A stretch of 64,000 nucleotides of DNA from Streptomyces sp. LBL (lineage in GTDB: Bacteria > Actinomycetota > Actinomycetes > Streptomycetales > Streptomycetaceae): the NCBI RefSeq assembly GCF_029893585.1, contig NZ_JARXYX010000016.1, positions 1-64,000 of the forward strand. The letters are read 5' to 3'. Below the pieces are notes generated by a model. The model was not told the origin of the DNA. It searched no databases and saw only the letters and a program-made list of their open reading frames with translations. Below are positions 24,098 to 31,304 of this stretch, in pieces (position 1 is the stretch's first letter; each line of letters begins with the position of its first letter). Position numbers and translations under genes: made by a program.

Positions 24098-24946
24098 TCA
24101 CCGGTGAGAGGGATGTCCCCCGGCTCGCTGGGATCCGTTGCCCCGCGGGGCCCCGCTCTCGCCCTGGCTGCCAGCCGGCTGCCACCCCAGTGCCCGCGAG
24201 ATCCCGAGCGCCGCGAGCCGTACCGCGGGGATCAGCGCCGGGACCCGGATCCCGGCCTCGGGCACCACGACGGACACGGCCGCGACCAGGGCACCGTCCG
24301 CTCCCCTCACGGGTGCGGCCACCGACACCGCGTCCGCGGTGACCTGACGGTCGCTCACCGCCACGCCGGAGCGCCGCACTCCTGCCAGCACCCGGCGCAG
24401 CTGCCCGGCGTCGGTGAGGGTGTACGGGGTGAAGGAGGCCAGTGGGGCCGCGCAGTACTCCTGCTGGAGTTCCGTGTCGCCGTACGCCAGCAGCACGAGC
24501 CCCACACCGGTGACGTGCAGTGGCCAGCGGGCGCCGACCCGGATGTGCACGCCGACCGCCGAACGCCCCGAGATCCACTCGATGTAGACGACCTCCGAGC
24601 CGTCACGCACCGCCAACTGCACGTTCTCGTGCGTGGCTTCGTACAGGTCCTCCAGGTACGGCAGTGCGGCCTGCCGCAGCGCGAGCCCGCGGGGCGCGAG
24701 GGCCGCGACCTCCCACAGGCGCAGTCCGACGTGGTAGACCCCCGACTCGTCGCGCTCCAGCGCGCCCCACTCGGTCAGGGCGCCCACGAGTCGGTGGCTG
24801 GTGGTCAGACTCAGCCCGGCCCGGCGGCTGATGTCCGTGAGGCACAGCGCGGGGTGGTCGTGGTCGAACGCGGCCAGGACGGACAGCAGCCGGTCGGGCG
24901 CGGAGCGCGCCGCCTGCGACAGGCCGGCGTCGGTGGTCATCGGCAT
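24098..24946 (-). CDS. IclR-family transcriptional regulator
   Basis: A 282-aa regulator with an N-terminal winged helix-turn-helix (residues 10-70: LLSVLAAFDHDHPALCLTDISRRAGLSLTTSHRLVGAL). The C-terminal IclR effector domain includes HENVQLAVRDGSEVVYIEWI, HIRVGARWPLHVTGVGLVLLAY and the terminal helix VRLAALGISRALG. ATG at 24946 lies 4 bp after the MarR stop, and its GGGGTGA ribosome site overlaps that stop, so the two regulators form one operon. IclR proteins often control aromatic-acid pathways (PcaU, PobR); the hydroxycinnamate genes or the distant vanillate operon are possible targets. Confidence 0.85.
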   Translation of the reverse strand: MPMTTDAGLSQAARSAPDRLLSVLAAFDHDHPALCLTDISRRAGLSLTTSHRLVGALTEWGALERDESGVYHVGLRLWEVAALAPRGLALRQAALPYLEDLYEATHENVQLAVRDGSEVVYIEWISGRSAVGVHIRVGARWPLHVTGVGLVLLAYGDTELQQEYCAAPLASFTPYTLTDAGQLRRVLAGVRRSGVAVSDRQVTADAVSVAAPVRGADGALVAAVSVVVPEAGIRVPALIPAVRLAALGISRALGWQPAGSQGESGAPRGNGSQRAGGHPSHR

Positions 24947-24950
24947 GGCG

Positions 24951-25376
24951 TCACCCCAGCCCGGTCTCGGCGACTCTCCGCAACAGCGAGTGGAGCACAT
25001 CGCGCTCGGCGGGGTCGAGGGGCTGGAGCAAATCGTTCGTGACCCGCAGCCCGGCCTCGTCGGTGTCGCGCAGGAAGGCGCGGCCGTCCGCGGTGAGCAC
25101 GACGATGCGGCTGCGCCGGTCGTCGGGAGAGGGGCGGCGTTCGGCGAAGCCGAGCTTCTCGAGGTCGTCGACCAGGCCCACGATCGCGCTCGGGTCGTAG
25201 CCGAGGGAGGTGCTCAGCTCGCGCTGGAGGACGCCCTCGGACGTGGCGAGGAAGCGGAGCAGCGCGTAGTGGCGCAGGCGCAGGCCGGACTCCTGGAGGA
25301 AGGCGTTGAACAACTGTCCGGAGCGCAGACCCAGCCGGTACAGGAGGTAGCCGGCGTCCGCGTGCAGCCCGCGCAT
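24951..25376 (-). CDS. MarR-family regulator, CouR-like
   Basis: The conserved MarR domain reads GYLLYRLGLRSGQLFNAFLQESGLRLRHYALLRFLA, then LSTSLGYDPSAIVGLVDDLEKLGFAERRPSPDDRRSRIVVLT. The start is uncertain. ATG at 25376 gives 141 aa but has no ribosome site, and upstream in-frame sequence (IDAYEPWM) still looks protein-like. The only strong GGGAG site precedes an ATC codon at about 25448. The 7-bp repeats just upstream may have disrupted the original start. Position, divergent from genes matching couN-couO-couL-couM, fits the MarR repressor CouR of Rhodococcus, which responds to hydroxycinnamoyl-CoA. An operator candidate lies at 25587. Confidence 0.8.
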   Translation of the reverse strand: MRGLHADAGYLLYRLGLRSGQLFNAFLQESGLRLRHYALLRFLATSEGVLQRELSTSLGYDPSAIVGLVDDLEKLGFAERRPSPDDRRSRIVVLTADGRAFLRDTDEAGLRVTNDLLQPLDPAERDVLHSLLRRVAETGLG

Positions 25377-25485
25377 CCACGGCTCGTACGCGTCGATCGG
25401 GGCGGGGCCCGCGGCGGGGGGCGTCGGGTGCGGCTGGCGAGCGATGGCGGTCTCCCTGGTCGGGGCCCCGGGCGGGGGCGGTGGT

Positions 25486-25520
25486 GCGTGGTGCGTGGTG
25501 CGTGGTGCGTGGTGCGTGGC
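25486..25520 (+). repeat. 7-bp tandem repeat upstream of the MarR gene
   Basis: Five tandem copies of gcgtggt (the last ending in c) fill 25486-25520. A unit length of 7 is not a multiple of three, so gain or loss of a copy would shift any reading frame passing through it. Confidence 0.85.
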
Positions 25521-25586
25521 GAAGGGTGGGGGGTGAGTAGTACGTGGTCCTCCCAGTCTGGCGCACCGACGAGTGGGCAACAACTA

Positions 25587-25596
25587 TTGACGTCAA
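25587..25596. promoter_or_regulatory. candidate MarR/CouR operator
   Basis: TTGACGTCAA is a perfect 10-bp palindrome in an A/T-rich pocket (about 25580-25612) between the divergent MarR gene and the first catabolic gene. The extended inner core ATTGACGTCAA with A/T-rich flanks is typical of MarR-class sites. A 20-bp near-perfect tandem duplication (25661-25680, 25681-25700) lies between it and the first catabolic start. Confidence 0.55.
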
Positions 25597-25722
25597 CAAT
25601 TATTGCTCTTAGCTTCGATCTCGGAACGGACTTCGTCCCGTAGCCCGAAAGCTCCGCTCCCGTAGCCGCGTCACCCGTGTCGTAGCCGCATCACTCATGT
25701 CCGTTCGTGAAGGGACCCGCCC

Positions 25723-26640
25723 GTGCCCAGCATCGATCTCACCGGCAAGGCCGCCGTCGTCACCGGCAGCGGCCGGGGCCTCGGCCTCGCCTACGCCCAC
25801 GCCCTCGCCGCCCACGGCGCCTCCGTGGTCGTCAACGACATCGACGAGGCCGTGGCCGAGCAGGCGGTGAAGTCCATCACCGAGGCGGGCGGCAGGGCCG
25901 TCGCCGAGGTGGTCCCGGTCGGCACCACCGAGGCCGCCGACCGGCTGGTCAGCCGCGCTGTCGAGGAGTTCGGGCGGCTCGACGTCCTGGTCACCAACGC
26001 GGGCATCCTTCGCGACAGGGTGCTGTGGAAGATGACCGACGACGACTTCGACGCGGTGATCACCACCCACCTCAAGGGCACCTTCACCTGCGCCCGTGCC
26101 GCCGCCGTGCGGATGCGCGAGCAGGGTGAGGGCGGCAGCCTGATCCTGGTCGGCTCCCCGGCCGGGCAGCGCGGCAACTTCGGGCAGACGAACTACGCCG
26201 CCGCCAAGGCCGGCATCGCTGCCATGGCCCGCACCTGGTCCATGGAACTGGGCCGCGCGGGCATCACCGTCAACGCGATCGTGCCGGTCGCCGCGACGGC
26301 GATGACCGAGACCATCCCCGCCTTCGCCCCCTACGCCGAGGCGATGAGGAACGGCGAGCCGCTGCCGGACTTCCTCCGCAAGGGCGAGGGCTTCGGCACC
26401 CCCGAGGACTGCGCGGCCCTCGTCCCCTTCCTCGCCTCCGAGGCCGCGCGCGGCATCACCGGCCAGGCCATCGGCATCGGCGGCGACAAAGTGGCACTCT
26501 GGTCGCATCCGCAGGAGATCAGCGCGGCCTACGCCGACGGCGGCTGGACCCCTGAGACCCTGGCCGACGCCTTCCCCACGTCGGTCGGCGCGGAACTCCA
26601 GACGGTCGGCATCCCAGCCCCCAAGTTCCCGGAGGCCTGA
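25723..26640 (+). CDS. couN: SDR dehydrogenase, CouN-like (beta-hydroxyacyl-CoA dehydrogenase)
   Basis: A 305-aa short-chain dehydrogenase. The cofactor motif GSGRGLGLAYA begins near residue 13, NAG is near 90, and the catalytic Tyr-x3-Lys is YAAAK near 157 (SPAGQRGNFGQTNYAAAKAG). The length and C-terminal extension fit multifunctional-protein-type hydroxyacyl-CoA dehydrogenases. With the amidohydrolase, CoA ligase and MaoC hydratase that follow, it matches CouN, which oxidises the 4-hydroxyphenyl-beta-hydroxyacyl-CoA intermediate of hydroxycinnamate breakdown. GTG at 25723 has GAAGGGA upstream. Only 2 bp separate it from the next gene. Confidence 0.82.
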   Translation: MPSIDLTGKAAVVTGSGRGLGLAYAHALAAHGASVVVNDIDEAVAEQAVKSITEAGGRAVAEVVPVGTTEAADRLVSRAVEEFGRLDVLVTNAGILRDRVLWKMTDDDFDAVITTHLKGTFTCARAAAVRMREQGEGGSLILVGSPAGQRGNFGQTNYAAAKAGIAAMARTWSMELGRAGITVNAIVPVAATAMTETIPAFAPYAEAMRNGEPLPDFLRKGEGFGTPEDCAALVPFLASEAARGITGQAIGIGGDKVALWSHPQEISAAYADGGWTPETLADAFPTSVGAELQTVGIPAPKFPEA

Positions 26641-26642
26641 CC

Positions 26643-27527
26643 ATGACGACCCTCAACGTCGAGGACCTCGTCGCCATCGACGTCCACACCCACGCGGAGG
26701 TGTCCTCCACGGGCCGCTCCTCCCTGGACGACGACCTGCACGAGGCCTCCTCCGCCTATTTCAAGGTCGAGGGCAAGCGGAAGCCGACCCTGGAGGAGAC
26801 CGCCGCCTACTACCGCGCGCGGAGGATGGCCGCCGTGATCTTCACGGTGGACGCCGAGTCCGCCACGGGCACCCCGCCGGTGCCGAACGAGGAGGTGGCG
26901 GAGGCCGCCGCCGCCAACGCGGACGTCCTGATCCCCTTCGCCTCCATCGACCCCTTCCGCGGCAAGGCGGGGGTGCGGCAGGCCCGCCGCCTGGTCGAGG
27001 AGTACGGGGTGAAGGGCTTCAAGTTCCACCCCAGCATCCAGGGCTTCTTCCCCAACGACCGCTCGGTGGCGTACGAGCTCTACGAGGTGATCGAGGAGAC
27101 CGGCACCATCGCCCTCTTCCACACCGGCCAGACCGGCATCGGCGCCGGCGTGCCCGGCGGGGGCGGGATCCGGCTGAAGTACTCGAACCCCCTGCACGTG
27201 GACGACGTCGCCGCGGACTTCCCGCATCTGAAGATCATCCTTGCGCACCCGTCCTTCCCCTGGCAGGACGAGGCCCTCGCCGTCGCGACGCACAAGCCGG
27301 GCGTGCACATCGACCTGTCCGGCTGGTCACCGAAGTACTTCCCGCCGCAGCTCGTGCAGTACGCCAACACGCTGCTCAAGGACAAGGTCCTCTTCGGCTC
27401 CGACTTCCCCGTCCTCACCCCCGACCGCTGGCTCGCGGACTTCGAGAAGCTGTCGATCAAGGACGAGGTCAAGCCGAAGATCCTCAAGGAGAACGCCGCC
27501 CGCCTGCTCGGGCTGACGAAGTCATAA
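26643..27527 (+). CDS. couO: amidohydrolase-family beta-ketoacyl-CoA hydrolase, CouO-like
   Basis: A 294-aa metal-dependent TIM-barrel hydrolase (amidohydrolase-2). Metal ligands are visible: H15/H17 (IDVHTHAEV), the mid-barrel segment GFKFHPSIQGFFPND, LFHTGQTG, ILAHPSFPWQDEAL and LFGSDFPVLTPDRW with the final Asp near 254. In Rhodococcus the amidohydrolase CouO cleaves 4-hydroxyphenyl-beta-ketoacyl-CoA to a hydroxybenzoate and acetyl-CoA; neighbours here are the same set. ATG at 26643 follows the SDR stop by 2 bp. Confidence 0.8.
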   Translation: MTTLNVEDLVAIDVHTHAEVSSTGRSSLDDDLHEASSAYFKVEGKRKPTLEETAAYYRARRMAAVIFTVDAESATGTPPVPNEEVAEAAAANADVLIPFASIDPFRGKAGVRQARRLVEEYGVKGFKFHPSIQGFFPNDRSVAYELYEVIEETGTIALFHTGQTGIGAGVPGGGGIRLKYSNPLHVDDVAADFPHLKIILAHPSFPWQDEALAVATHKPGVHIDLSGWSPKYFPPQLVQYANTLLKDKVLFGSDFPVLTPDRWLADFEKLSIKDEVKPKILKENAARLLGLTKS

Positions 27528-27537
27528 GGGGCCACAG

Positions 27538-29043
27538 ATGCGCAACGAGGGACTGGGGTCGTGGCCCGCGCGCCGGGCCCGTAAGACGCCGCACCGGACC
27601 GCCCTGATCCACGGCGACACGAGCCGCACGTACGCCGAGCTGTACGAGCGCACCACCCGTCTCGCGCACGCCCTGCGCGCCCGGGGTGTCCGGCGCGGCG
27701 ACCGGATCGCCTACCTCGGCCCCAACCACCCCTCCTACCTGGAGACCCTGTTCGCGGCGGGCACCCTCGGCGCGGTCTTCGTCCCCCTCAACACGCGCCT
27801 CGCCGGCCCGGAGATCGCCTACGAGCTCGCCGACTCCGGCGCCAGGACCCTTGTCTACGGCCCCTCGTTCCAGGGCCTGGTCGCCGGGCTGCCCGGCACC
27901 ACGGACGTGCGGGCCTACGTCGAGGTCGGCGCGGAGTACGAGGAGGCGCTCGCCGAGGCCGCCGCCGACCCCGTCGACGAGCCGGTCGTACCCGACGACA
28001 CCTGCATCATCATGTACACCTCGGGCACCACGGGCCGCCCCAAGGGCGCCATGCTCACCCACTCCAACCTGACCTGGAACGCGATCAACGTCCTCGTCGA
28101 CACCGACCTGATCAGCGACGAACGCGCCCTGGTCTCCGCCCCGTTGTTCCACACGGCCGGCCTCAACATGCTCACCCTGCCGGTGCTGCTGAAGGGCGGC
28201 ACCTGTGTCCTGGTCGAGGCCTTCGACCCGGAGACGACCTTCGACCTGATCGAACGGCACCGGATCACCTTCATGTTCGGGGTGCCGACCATGTTCGACC
28301 AGGTGGCCCGGCATCCGCGCTGGAAGGACGCCGACCTGTCCTCCCTGCGGATCCTCACCTGCGGCGGCTCCCCGGTGTCGACCCCGTTGATCGCCTCCTA
28401 CCAGGAGCGCGGCCTGACCTTCCTCCAGGGCTACGGCATGACGGAGGCGTCCCCCGGCACGCTCTTCCTGGACGCCGAACACGCCGTGGACAAGGCGGGC
28501 TCGGCCGGGGTGCCGCACTTCTTCAGCGACGTACGGGTCGTGGGGCCGGACCTCGCTCCGGCCGGCGTCGGCGAGACCGGCGAGGTCGTGGTGCGCGGAC
28601 CGCACGTCATGCCCGGCTACTGGGGCCTGGCCGAGGAGACGGCCGCCGCCTTCGCCGACGGCTGGTTCCGCAGCGGGGACGTGGCCCGGACCGACGAGGA
28701 CGGTTATGTCTTCATCGTCGACCGCATCAAGGACATGATCATCTCCGGTGGGGAGAACATCTACCCCGCCGAGATCGAGGACCTGCTCCTCGCCCACCCG
28801 GACATCGTCGAGTGCGCGGTCATCGGCGTACCCGACGACAAGTGGGGCGAGGTGCCGCGCGCGGTCGTCGTACCGCGCGAGGGGGCCGCGCTGGACCCCG
28901 ACGAGGTGCTGGCCGCGCTGGCCGGGCGGCTCGCCAAGTACAAGATCCCGAAGTCGGTGGTGCTCGCCGCCGAACTCCCGCGCACCGCCTCCGGGAAGCT
29001 CCTCAAGGCCCGGGTGCGCAAGCGCTACGGCACCACCTCCTGA
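27538..29043 (+). CDS. couL: acyl-CoA synthetase, CouL-like hydroxycinnamate-CoA ligase
   Basis: A 501-aa ANL-family ligase. The phosphate-binding loop YTSGTTGRPKGAMLTH starts near residue 160. The adenine motif GYGMTEASPG is near 300, the YVFIVDRIKDMIISGGENIYP hinge near 390, and the catalytic lysine near the C-terminus (PRTASGKLLK). It activates an aromatic acid as its CoA thioester. Context (SDR, amidohydrolase, MaoC) points to p-coumarate, ferulate or related hydroxycinnamates, as for CouL; sequence alone cannot settle the substrate. Confidence 0.84.
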   Translation: MRNEGLGSWPARRARKTPHRTALIHGDTSRTYAELYERTTRLAHALRARGVRRGDRIAYLGPNHPSYLETLFAAGTLGAVFVPLNTRLAGPEIAYELADSGARTLVYGPSFQGLVAGLPGTTDVRAYVEVGAEYEEALAEAAADPVDEPVVPDDTCIIMYTSGTTGRPKGAMLTHSNLTWNAINVLVDTDLISDERALVSAPLFHTAGLNMLTLPVLLKGGTCVLVEAFDPETTFDLIERHRITFMFGVPTMFDQVARHPRWKDADLSSLRILTCGGSPVSTPLIASYQERGLTFLQGYGMTEASPGTLFLDAEHAVDKAGSAGVPHFFSDVRVVGPDLAPAGVGETGEVVVRGPHVMPGYWGLAEETAAAFADGWFRSGDVARTDEDGYVFIVDRIKDMIISGGENIYPAEIEDLLLAHPDIVECAVIGVPDDKWGEVPRAVVVPREGAALDPDEVLAALAGRLAKYKIPKSVVLAAELPRTASGKLLKARVRKRYGTTS

Positions 29044-29071
29044 CCTTCGACTCACAGCTAGGGAAAGCCAC

Positions 29072-29527
29072 ATGGGCATCACCGTCAACGGACTCGACGA
29101 ACTGAAGAAGCTCGCCGGCAGCGACCTCGGCACCAGCGAGTGGATCGAGGTCACCCAGGAGCGCATCAACACCTTCGCCGACGCCACGGGCGACCACCAG
29201 TGGATCCATGTGGACCCGGAGCGCGCGAAGGAGGGCCCCTTCGGCGCCCCGATCGCCCACGGCTACCTCACCCTCTCCCTCTTCATCCCGCTGTTCACCG
29301 AACTGTTGGACGTCCAGGGTGTGACGACGAAGGTCAACTACGGCCTGAACAAGGTGCGTTTCCCGTCCCCGGTGAAGGTCGGCTCGCGGATCCGGCTGGT
29401 CGGGAGGCTGGGGGAGGTCATGGAGGTGCCGGGCGGCGTACAGATCGCCGTGGACGGCACCATCGAGATCGAGGGCGGCGCGAAGCCGGCGGCGGTGTTG
29501 CAGAGCCTGTCCCGGTTCTACCTCTGA
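29072..29527 (+). CDS. couM: MaoC-like enoyl-CoA hydratase, CouM-like
   Basis: A 151-aa hotdog-fold hydratase. The hydratase-2 motif is FADATGDHQWIHVDPERA followed by GPFGAPIAHGYLTLSL (residues 33-70), with the catalytic Asp and His. CouM hydrates hydroxycinnamoyl-CoA in the non-oxidative CoA-dependent route. ATG at 29072 follows AGGGAAAG, 28 bp after the ligase gene, as the last gene of the operon. A 15-bp repeat cluster follows between it and the facing PHP gene. Confidence 0.83.
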   Translation: MGITVNGLDELKKLAGSDLGTSEWIEVTQERINTFADATGDHQWIHVDPERAKEGPFGAPIAHGYLTLSLFIPLFTELLDVQGVTTKVNYGLNKVRFPSPVKVGSRIRLVGRLGEVMEVPGGVQIAVDGTIEIEGGAKPAAVLQSLSRFYL

Positions 29528-29559
29528 TCCCGCGCACTGAGGGCGAGGAGCCGACGTCT

Positions 29560-29618
29560 CGTCAGGCGCCTGCCCGTCAGGCGCCTGCCCGTCAACACCT
29601 GCTCGTCAGGCACCCGCC
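29560..29618. repeat. 15-bp tandem repeat between convergent genes
   Basis: The unit cgtcaggcgcctgcc is perfect at 29560-29574 and 29575-29589, degenerate at 29590-29603 and again at 29604-29618, where it forms the last codons of the PHP gene. Each perfect unit contains the palindrome AGGCGCCT. It could act as a bidirectional terminator but has no T-run. Confidence 0.8.
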
Positions 29619-31282
29619 ACGTCGACGAAGACCGGGTTGGAGTAGAACCACGTGTCGGCCCACGGGTCACCGTCTCCGGGGACGTGTGGAATCGGGCCGT
29701 GCGGGTCGACGGAGGCGCCCAGGTAGCCCGTGCCGTTGCGGTTGCCGTCGCTGCCGCGCAGCCGGACGTAGAAGGACTCGTCCCCGGCGGTCAGCGGGAT
29801 GCGCAGGGTGTACGTCCCCTTACGGCCGCTCACGTCCTTGGTCCGCACGACCTTGGTGTCGGGCGCCCGCCAGGCGTCCCGGTCGGCCACCGGCCCGCGC
29901 ACCGCGCCCCGGATCACGTCCACGTGCGCCAACTCCGGCAGGATTCCCCGGGAGTTGGGCCGCGAGGCGGTCGTGACCGTGACGTTCAGCGTGAGCTTCT
30001 CGCCCTTGCGGACCCGCAGCCGGCCGCCCAGGGTGACGCCCCGTCCGTGGTCGTGGTCCCGCTTCAGCCGCACGTCGAGCCCGTCGAGCAGATGCCCGTG
30101 GTCCAGCCAGACCCGGCCCGCGCGCAGGCCCGCCATCACCGCTCGGTAGCCGTAGCGGGTGACGCCCACATGGGTGCGGCTGAACTGGCCGGGCCAGAAG
30201 TCGCTGCCGGGCTGCGGGGTGTCGGTGTTCACCGGGTCGGGCAGCTTGCCCGTGGTGTCGAAGTTCTGCCCGGCCGGCCAGTCCCCGTTCTTCCAGGTGT
30301 CGAAGACGGTCCGGTGGTTGTCGGAGTTGGTGGTGATCGAGAAGAGCCGGCCCTCGGCCAGCATCGAGTCCCACAGCCCGCCGACCGTCGCGGTCGCCCA
30401 GTCGAAGCCGCCGTACGTCACATACGCGTCCGCCGGGTAGCCCGCCCACGACTGGGCCGACGGCTTGTTCTCGTACTCGCCGCGGATCGAGGTGGAGCTG
30501 CGCCAGCCGGGCAGCGCAGCGCCCTGGGCGCCGGGGGCGCCCTCCATGCCGATCATGATCTCGGGAGCCGCGTCCCGCCAGTTGCGCATCTCGTGCGGGG
30601 AGTCGATGCCCAGGCGCAGCGGGTGGTTGGCGAGAACGAGGACGTCGTCGACGTAGCCGGTGCGGCGCTGTTCGGCGAGCCACCGGATGGCCTTGACGGC
30701 GTGGGCCTCGTTGCGGGCGGTGTCGGTCGCGCCGGCGGAACCCTCGGTGTAGCCGAGCAGCTTGCCGTCGTACGCCAGCTCGAACCGCGTGAGCAGGTCC
30801 ACCTCGTGCGGTCCCGGCGCCGCGAACACCGTGCAGTGTTCGGCGGCCGGGATGTACCACTCCAGGCCCTGGAAGATCAGCTGGCGCGGGTTCGCGGCCC
30901 GGGCCTTGAGGATCTCCTGGTGCTCCAGCTTCGCCCCGTAGGAGGCGTGCCCGAAGTTGGAGTGCTCGTTGAACACCATCCAGTCGAGGCCGTAGGTGGC
31001 GGCGGCCTTGGCCTGCTGGGAGAACGTGTACTTGGCGTCGTGGCTGTAGACGGAGTGCACGTGGTGGTCGCCGACGAGGTAGGCGAGGCGGGGGTCGTCG
31101 CCGCCGAGCGGTCCGGCGTCCGCCGTTGCCGCCGACGCGGGCGTGGCCGCCGAGCCGAGAGCGAACGCCGCACCGAACAGACCCGCGCGGCGCAGGAGCC
31201 CCCGCCGGGAGACACCCTGCGCGTCGAGGTCGGAGGGGGAGACGGACGGGTCGGCCCAGGAGGGCAGCTGCTGATCGGTCAT
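29606..31282 (-). CDS. secreted PHP-domain (CehA/McbA-type) metallohydrolase
   Basis: A 558-aa exported protein. A Tat signal (SRRGLLRRAGLFGAAFALG, twin arginines at 26-27) is followed by a PHP metal-binding core: GDHHVHSVYSHD near 70, FNEHSNFGHA, LANHPLRLGID and SITTNSDNHRT. Homologues are annotated CehA/McbA-like metallohydrolases; substrates include carbamates, phosphoesters and sugars, and none can be assigned here. ATG at 31282 has GAGGAAAG upstream. It is the last gene of the glycan operon, 22 bp after the metallophosphoesterase. Confidence 0.8.
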   Translation of the reverse strand: MTDQQLPSWADPSVSPSDLDAQGVSRRGLLRRAGLFGAAFALGSAATPASAATADAGPLGGDDPRLAYLVGDHHVHSVYSHDAKYTFSQQAKAAATYGLDWMVFNEHSNFGHASYGAKLEHQEILKARAANPRQLIFQGLEWYIPAAEHCTVFAAPGPHEVDLLTRFELAYDGKLLGYTEGSAGATDTARNEAHAVKAIRWLAEQRRTGYVDDVLVLANHPLRLGIDSPHEMRNWRDAAPEIMIGMEGAPGAQGAALPGWRSSTSIRGEYENKPSAQSWAGYPADAYVTYGGFDWATATVGGLWDSMLAEGRLFSITTNSDNHRTVFDTWKNGDWPAGQNFDTTGKLPDPVNTDTPQPGSDFWPGQFSRTHVGVTRYGYRAVMAGLRAGRVWLDHGHLLDGLDVRLKRDHDHGRGVTLGGRLRVRKGEKLTLNVTVTTASRPNSRGILPELAHVDVIRGAVRGPVADRDAWRAPDTKVVRTKDVSGRKGTYTLRIPLTAGDESFYVRLRGSDGNRNGTGYLGASVDPHGPIPHVPGDGDPWADTWFYSNPVFVDVAGA

Positions 31283-31304
31283 CGTGTGTCTTTCCTCGAC
31301 GGAG

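Noticed and set aside
24951..25583. 210-aa version of the MarR protein from TTG 25583
   Set aside because: The added N-terminus is encoded by the 7-bp repeats (His/Pro/Thr runs) and would overlap the operator region.
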